Positions 6,375-8,497 of a DNA stretch of 8,497 bases are shown piece by piece (the stretch's first letter is position 1; the number at the start of each line of letters is the position of its first letter). The position numbers and the translations under genes were made by a program. Under the pieces are notes generated by a model. It searched no databases, was not told the origin of the DNA, and saw only the letters and a list, made by a program, of their open reading frames with translations. Where the stretch lies: the NCBI GenBank assembly GCA_946885765.1, contig CAMPHD010000121.1, positions 1-8,497 on the forward strand, in the 5' to 3' direction. This DNA comes from an uncultured Thalassospira sp. (GTDB lineage Bacteria; Pseudomonadota; Alphaproteobacteria; Rhodospirillales_A; Thalassospiraceae).

Positions 6375-8075
6375 TCAGACCGCCCGCAAACGGGCGACAA
6401 GCCCGTCCACGGATGAACTCAAACCGGTCATCTGACGGCCAAGTTCACCGGTTGCCTGCCCGACGGAATCCGCTGACTCGCGGGTGGCACGGGCGATTTC
6501 ACGCACATCGCCAATCCCGCCCGATACGGTTTCGGCGTAACCGGCGGCTTCCGAAATGCTGTTGCTGATCTGGCCTGTGGCCGTCCCCTGCTCCAGCACC
6601 GCATCGGCGATGGCTTTAAGGATACCGTTGACGTCGTTGACGCTGGCAACAATCGTCTGGATCGCCTCGACCGCAAGAACGGTTTCGGTACGGACATTGG
6701 CGATTTCGGATGCGATTTCCTCGGTCGACCGTGCCGTCTGGCTGGCAAGGTTCTTGACCTCGTTGGCAACAACCGCAAATCCCTTTCCGGCATCCCCGGC
6801 ACGGGCCGATTCAATCGTCGCGTTAAGGGCCAGAAGGTTGGTCTGCTCGGCAATATTGCCAATCAGTGCCGCCACGTCCTCGATCCGGACACTGGCTTCT
6901 TCAAGCTTACGGATTTTGGCATCGGCATCCAATGCCTGCTCGCTTGCGGCCTGTGCGCGGCGGCTGCTTTCCTGGATTTCATTGCTGATCTGGGAAATGG
7001 CAGCCGCAAGGCTGTTGGCCGCTTCGGAAATCTCGCCCATATTGCGGCTGGATTTGCCCGACGCATCAAACGCGTTCTCGCTTTGCTGATCGGTGCGTTC
7101 CGCATTGGTCAGCATCGCACTGGCCGATGCACCGATCTGCTCGATCGCGGCACTGACCGCGGTTGCCGTTCCCTGCACCGATGTTTCGATCTCGGCGGCA
7201 AGTTCCTGCATGGTGCGGCGTTTTTCCTCGGCCGCCTTGGCTTCGTCCTCTATGCGTTTGCGCTCGGCTTCCTGCAAACTTTCGGCATTCTGGCGGAACA
7301 CTTCAACCGCACCTGCCATGCTGCCCATTTCATCGGTCCGCCCGGTAAAGGGCACATCAATATCCGCCCTTCCATCGGCCAGTTCGCGCATGGTCGCGGT
7401 CAACCGTTTGACCGGCACGCCGATCACCCGTGTGATGGCAAAACTGATCAGCACCATCGCAAGGACGGCAACAACCGATGCAATGATTGTCTGGTTCTGG
7501 GCTGCCATGCCGGCTGCCATCGCATCCGAACTGGCAACATCCATACGGTTTTCCGCCGTTTCACGAAGCTCGGCCAATGTCGCCATCAGGCTTTCGTAAT
7601 CCGACTGTGCCGACCACGAAAAACTCAGCGCCCCGGTATACTCGATATCAAGCATCCCCAGAACCTGATCAATCTTGGCAAGGTAATCTTCGTAAAGCTT
7701 GGCCGCACCTTCCGCGATTTCGCGTTCCGGCCCCGGCAGGTTCTGATCACCCAGCATCTGGGTAAAGGCATCGCGTGCCGCTGCAATCTGCGACTGCAAT
7801 TCCGCATTCACGCTGCTCATGCGCTCTTCGTCAACGCCTGCGGCCGACCATGACAGCAGGCGATAAACCGTCTGATGAACCTTTGTGACATTGCGGTCGA
7901 TATTGCCGATATCGCGGACCTCCGGATAGGCCTCCGACACGGCAAATTCCAGACCGTTGCTAAGTGATACAATCGCACGTCCCCCGATGACGCCCACAAT
8001 GGCAATGGCGATAACCCCGATCAGCGGCAGGACCGCCAACTTGGTTCCGATATTCAGATTGACGAAAGTTTTCAT
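6375..8075 (-). CDS. Methyl-accepting chemotaxis protein (566 aa)
   Basis: A transmembrane chemoreceptor that controls the CheA-CheW kinase complex. Layout: TM1 about 11-33; a periplasmic, apparently all-helical ligand domain about 34-193, probably a four-helix-bundle type and not a Cache fold; TM2 about 194-217; HAMP about 215-268 with the conserved Pro221 and Glu249; a Glu/Lys-rich helix 265-290; and the cytoplasmic coiled-coil hairpin 300-560. The highly conserved tip that binds CheA and CheW is clear at 408-443 ([20 protein letters not shown], then [15 protein letters not shown]). The C-terminus ends [11 protein letters not shown] without the NWETF-type pentapeptide that recruits CheR/CheB in some receptors. 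An in-frame stop lies 12 codons upstream, so the ATG at 8075 is the only sensible start, although no good Shine-Dalgarno precedes it. It heads an operon with the secreted Cache protein. The stimulus cannot be told from sequence. Confidence 0.95.
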   Translation of the reverse strand: MKTFVNLNIGTKLAVLPLIGVIAIAIVGVIGGRAIVSLSNGLEFAVSEAYPEVRDIGNIDRNVTKVHQTVYRLLSWSAAGVDEERMSSVNAELQSQIAAARDAFTQMLGDQNLPGPEREIAEGAAKLYEDYLAKIDQVLGMLDIEYTGALSFSWSAQSDYESLMATLAELRETAENRMDVASSDAMAAGMAAQNQTIIASVVAVLAMVLISFAITRVIGVPVKRLTATMRELADGRADIDVPFTGRTDEMGSMAGAVEVFRQNAESLQEAERKRIEDEAKAAEEKRRTMQELAAEIETSVQGTATAVSAAIEQIGASASAMLTNAERTDQQSENAFDASGKSSRNMGEISEAANSLAAAISQISNEIQESSRRAQAASEQALDADAKIRKLEEASVRIEDVAALIGNIAEQTNLLALNATIESARAGDAGKGFAVVANEVKNLASQTARSTEEIASEIANVRTETVLAVEAIQTIVASVNDVNGILKAIADAVLEQGTATGQISNSISEAAGYAETVSGGIGDVREIARATRESADSVGQATGELGRQMTGLSSSVDGLVARLRAV

Positions 8076-8497
8076 TCTGTAACGTTCTAACCAATTGTAA
8101 CTACAAGGATATCAGGCCGCTGCCCCAACAGCTTCCCGGAAGGCGGTGACTGTGGCGTCACCCTTGCTTTTGCGATGTCCCTTAACCACGTCATTGGCGA
8201 CACAACGATCATCCGCGGCCCCCATTTCGCCAGATGCGAAATGCATGCGCGGCAAATGCCGACTGTTTGTTTTTATTGAAAATCTGAAGACATGCCGGGC
8301 GTGGATGGCCACAAGCAGGTGCGCAGTTCCGCACCGGATAAAGTTCGGACCGGCATACCGGATGTAACGCCCCCGCGCCCCGATGCCATCCCCCGATACA
8401 AGCCCAAGACTTGCAGCCGCTCTCGCAGCACGTCCTATCCCCGCCATCGTACCCCCACGATCCGACAGGCGCGCAAAAATGCACCCCGTCATACAGG
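8076..8497. other. Region upstream of the chemoreceptor, no supported gene
   Basis: About 420 bases to the window edge. A 126-codon open frame exists on the minus strand (8112-8492), but its codon use is mixed (AGA, ATA, several GGG), it has no domain signature, and its ATG has no ribosome binding site, so I do not call it. Four inverted repeats are present: 8145-8162 (6-bp arms), 8223-8243 (8-bp arms), 8250-8261 (5-bp arms) and 8318-8335 (6-bp arms). Just before the receptor start, minus-strand GTTACA occurs twice 18 bases apart (8078-8083 and 8096-8101), and TACAAT (8094-8099) resembles a -10 box but has no -35. A gene beginning beyond the right edge cannot be excluded. Confidence 0.5.
8223..8243. 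repeat. Inverted repeat with 8-bp arms (CATTTCGC-N5-GCGAAATG)
   Basis: Exact 8-base arms around CAGAT form a stable hairpin or an operator dyad. Six bases further on is a smaller hairpin, CGGCA-AA-TGCCG (8250-8261), and then a T-rich tract (8266-8277) on the plus strand. Read rightwards this resembles the 3' end of an RNA; read leftwards it lies in the possible leader of the chemoreceptor gene. No gene on the plus strand explains it. Confidence 0.5.

Noticed and set aside
7083..7853. 256-codon plus-strand frame inside the chemoreceptor gene
   Set aside because: Shadow of the receptor coding sequence; its translation is rich in Cys, His and Arg and has no domain, while the minus-strand frame has complete receptor architecture.
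8112..8492. 126-codon minus-strand frame upstream of the chemoreceptor
   Set aside because: Mixed codon use including rare AGA and ATA, no ribosome binding site, no recognisable fold or motif. A decayed gene fragment is possible but cannot be supported.

Overview
The window looks like chromosomal DNA of a proteobacterium, most likely an alphaproteobacterium of the Rhodospirillales type. A marine Thalassospira-like organism is my guess from protein flavour and from moderately GC-rich genes set against AT-rich gaps; no ribosomal RNA or other marker gene confirms it. Codon use in the largest gene is strongly biased: over about 1,000 codons it uses no TTA, CTA or TCA. There is no tRNA, rRNA, CRISPR array, insertion sequence, integrase or phage gene.

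Left part (1-4282): the first 106 codons of a VOC/glyoxalase-fold protein run leftwards off the window edge. A 420-base divergent promoter region with two perfect inverted repeats separates it from a 1160-residue fused indolepyruvate:ferredoxin-type 2-oxoacid oxidoreductase on the plus strand. That gene ends at a strong intrinsic terminator with a perfect 12-bp stem.

Middle part (4290-5861): a patatin-family protein is read from the minus strand, convergent with the oxidoreductase. By hand alignment both catalytic residues are replaced: the nucleophile Ser is Cys42 and the dyad Asp is Glu249. Upstream of it is a very AT-rich gap (about 27% GC over 5601-5810, counted by hand). This gap holds a perfect 16-bp palindrome of the TGTGA-N6-TCACA (CRP) class, two further perfect inverted repeats and a TATAAT box.

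Right part (5862-8497): a minus-strand two-gene chemosensory operon. A transmembrane methyl-accepting chemotaxis protein (566 aa) is followed 48 bases later by a secreted 154-aa single-Cache sensor protein, and then by a hairpin terminator whose G-U wobble forms only in minus-strand RNA. The simplest reading is that the Cache protein is a soluble periplasmic partner for signal input to the chemoreceptor. The last roughly 420 bases, upstream of the chemoreceptor, hold no gene I can support but several hairpins.

The observations most worth a second look are the Cys/Glu patatin, the receptor plus soluble Cache pair, and the CRP-type palindrome in the AT-rich gap.
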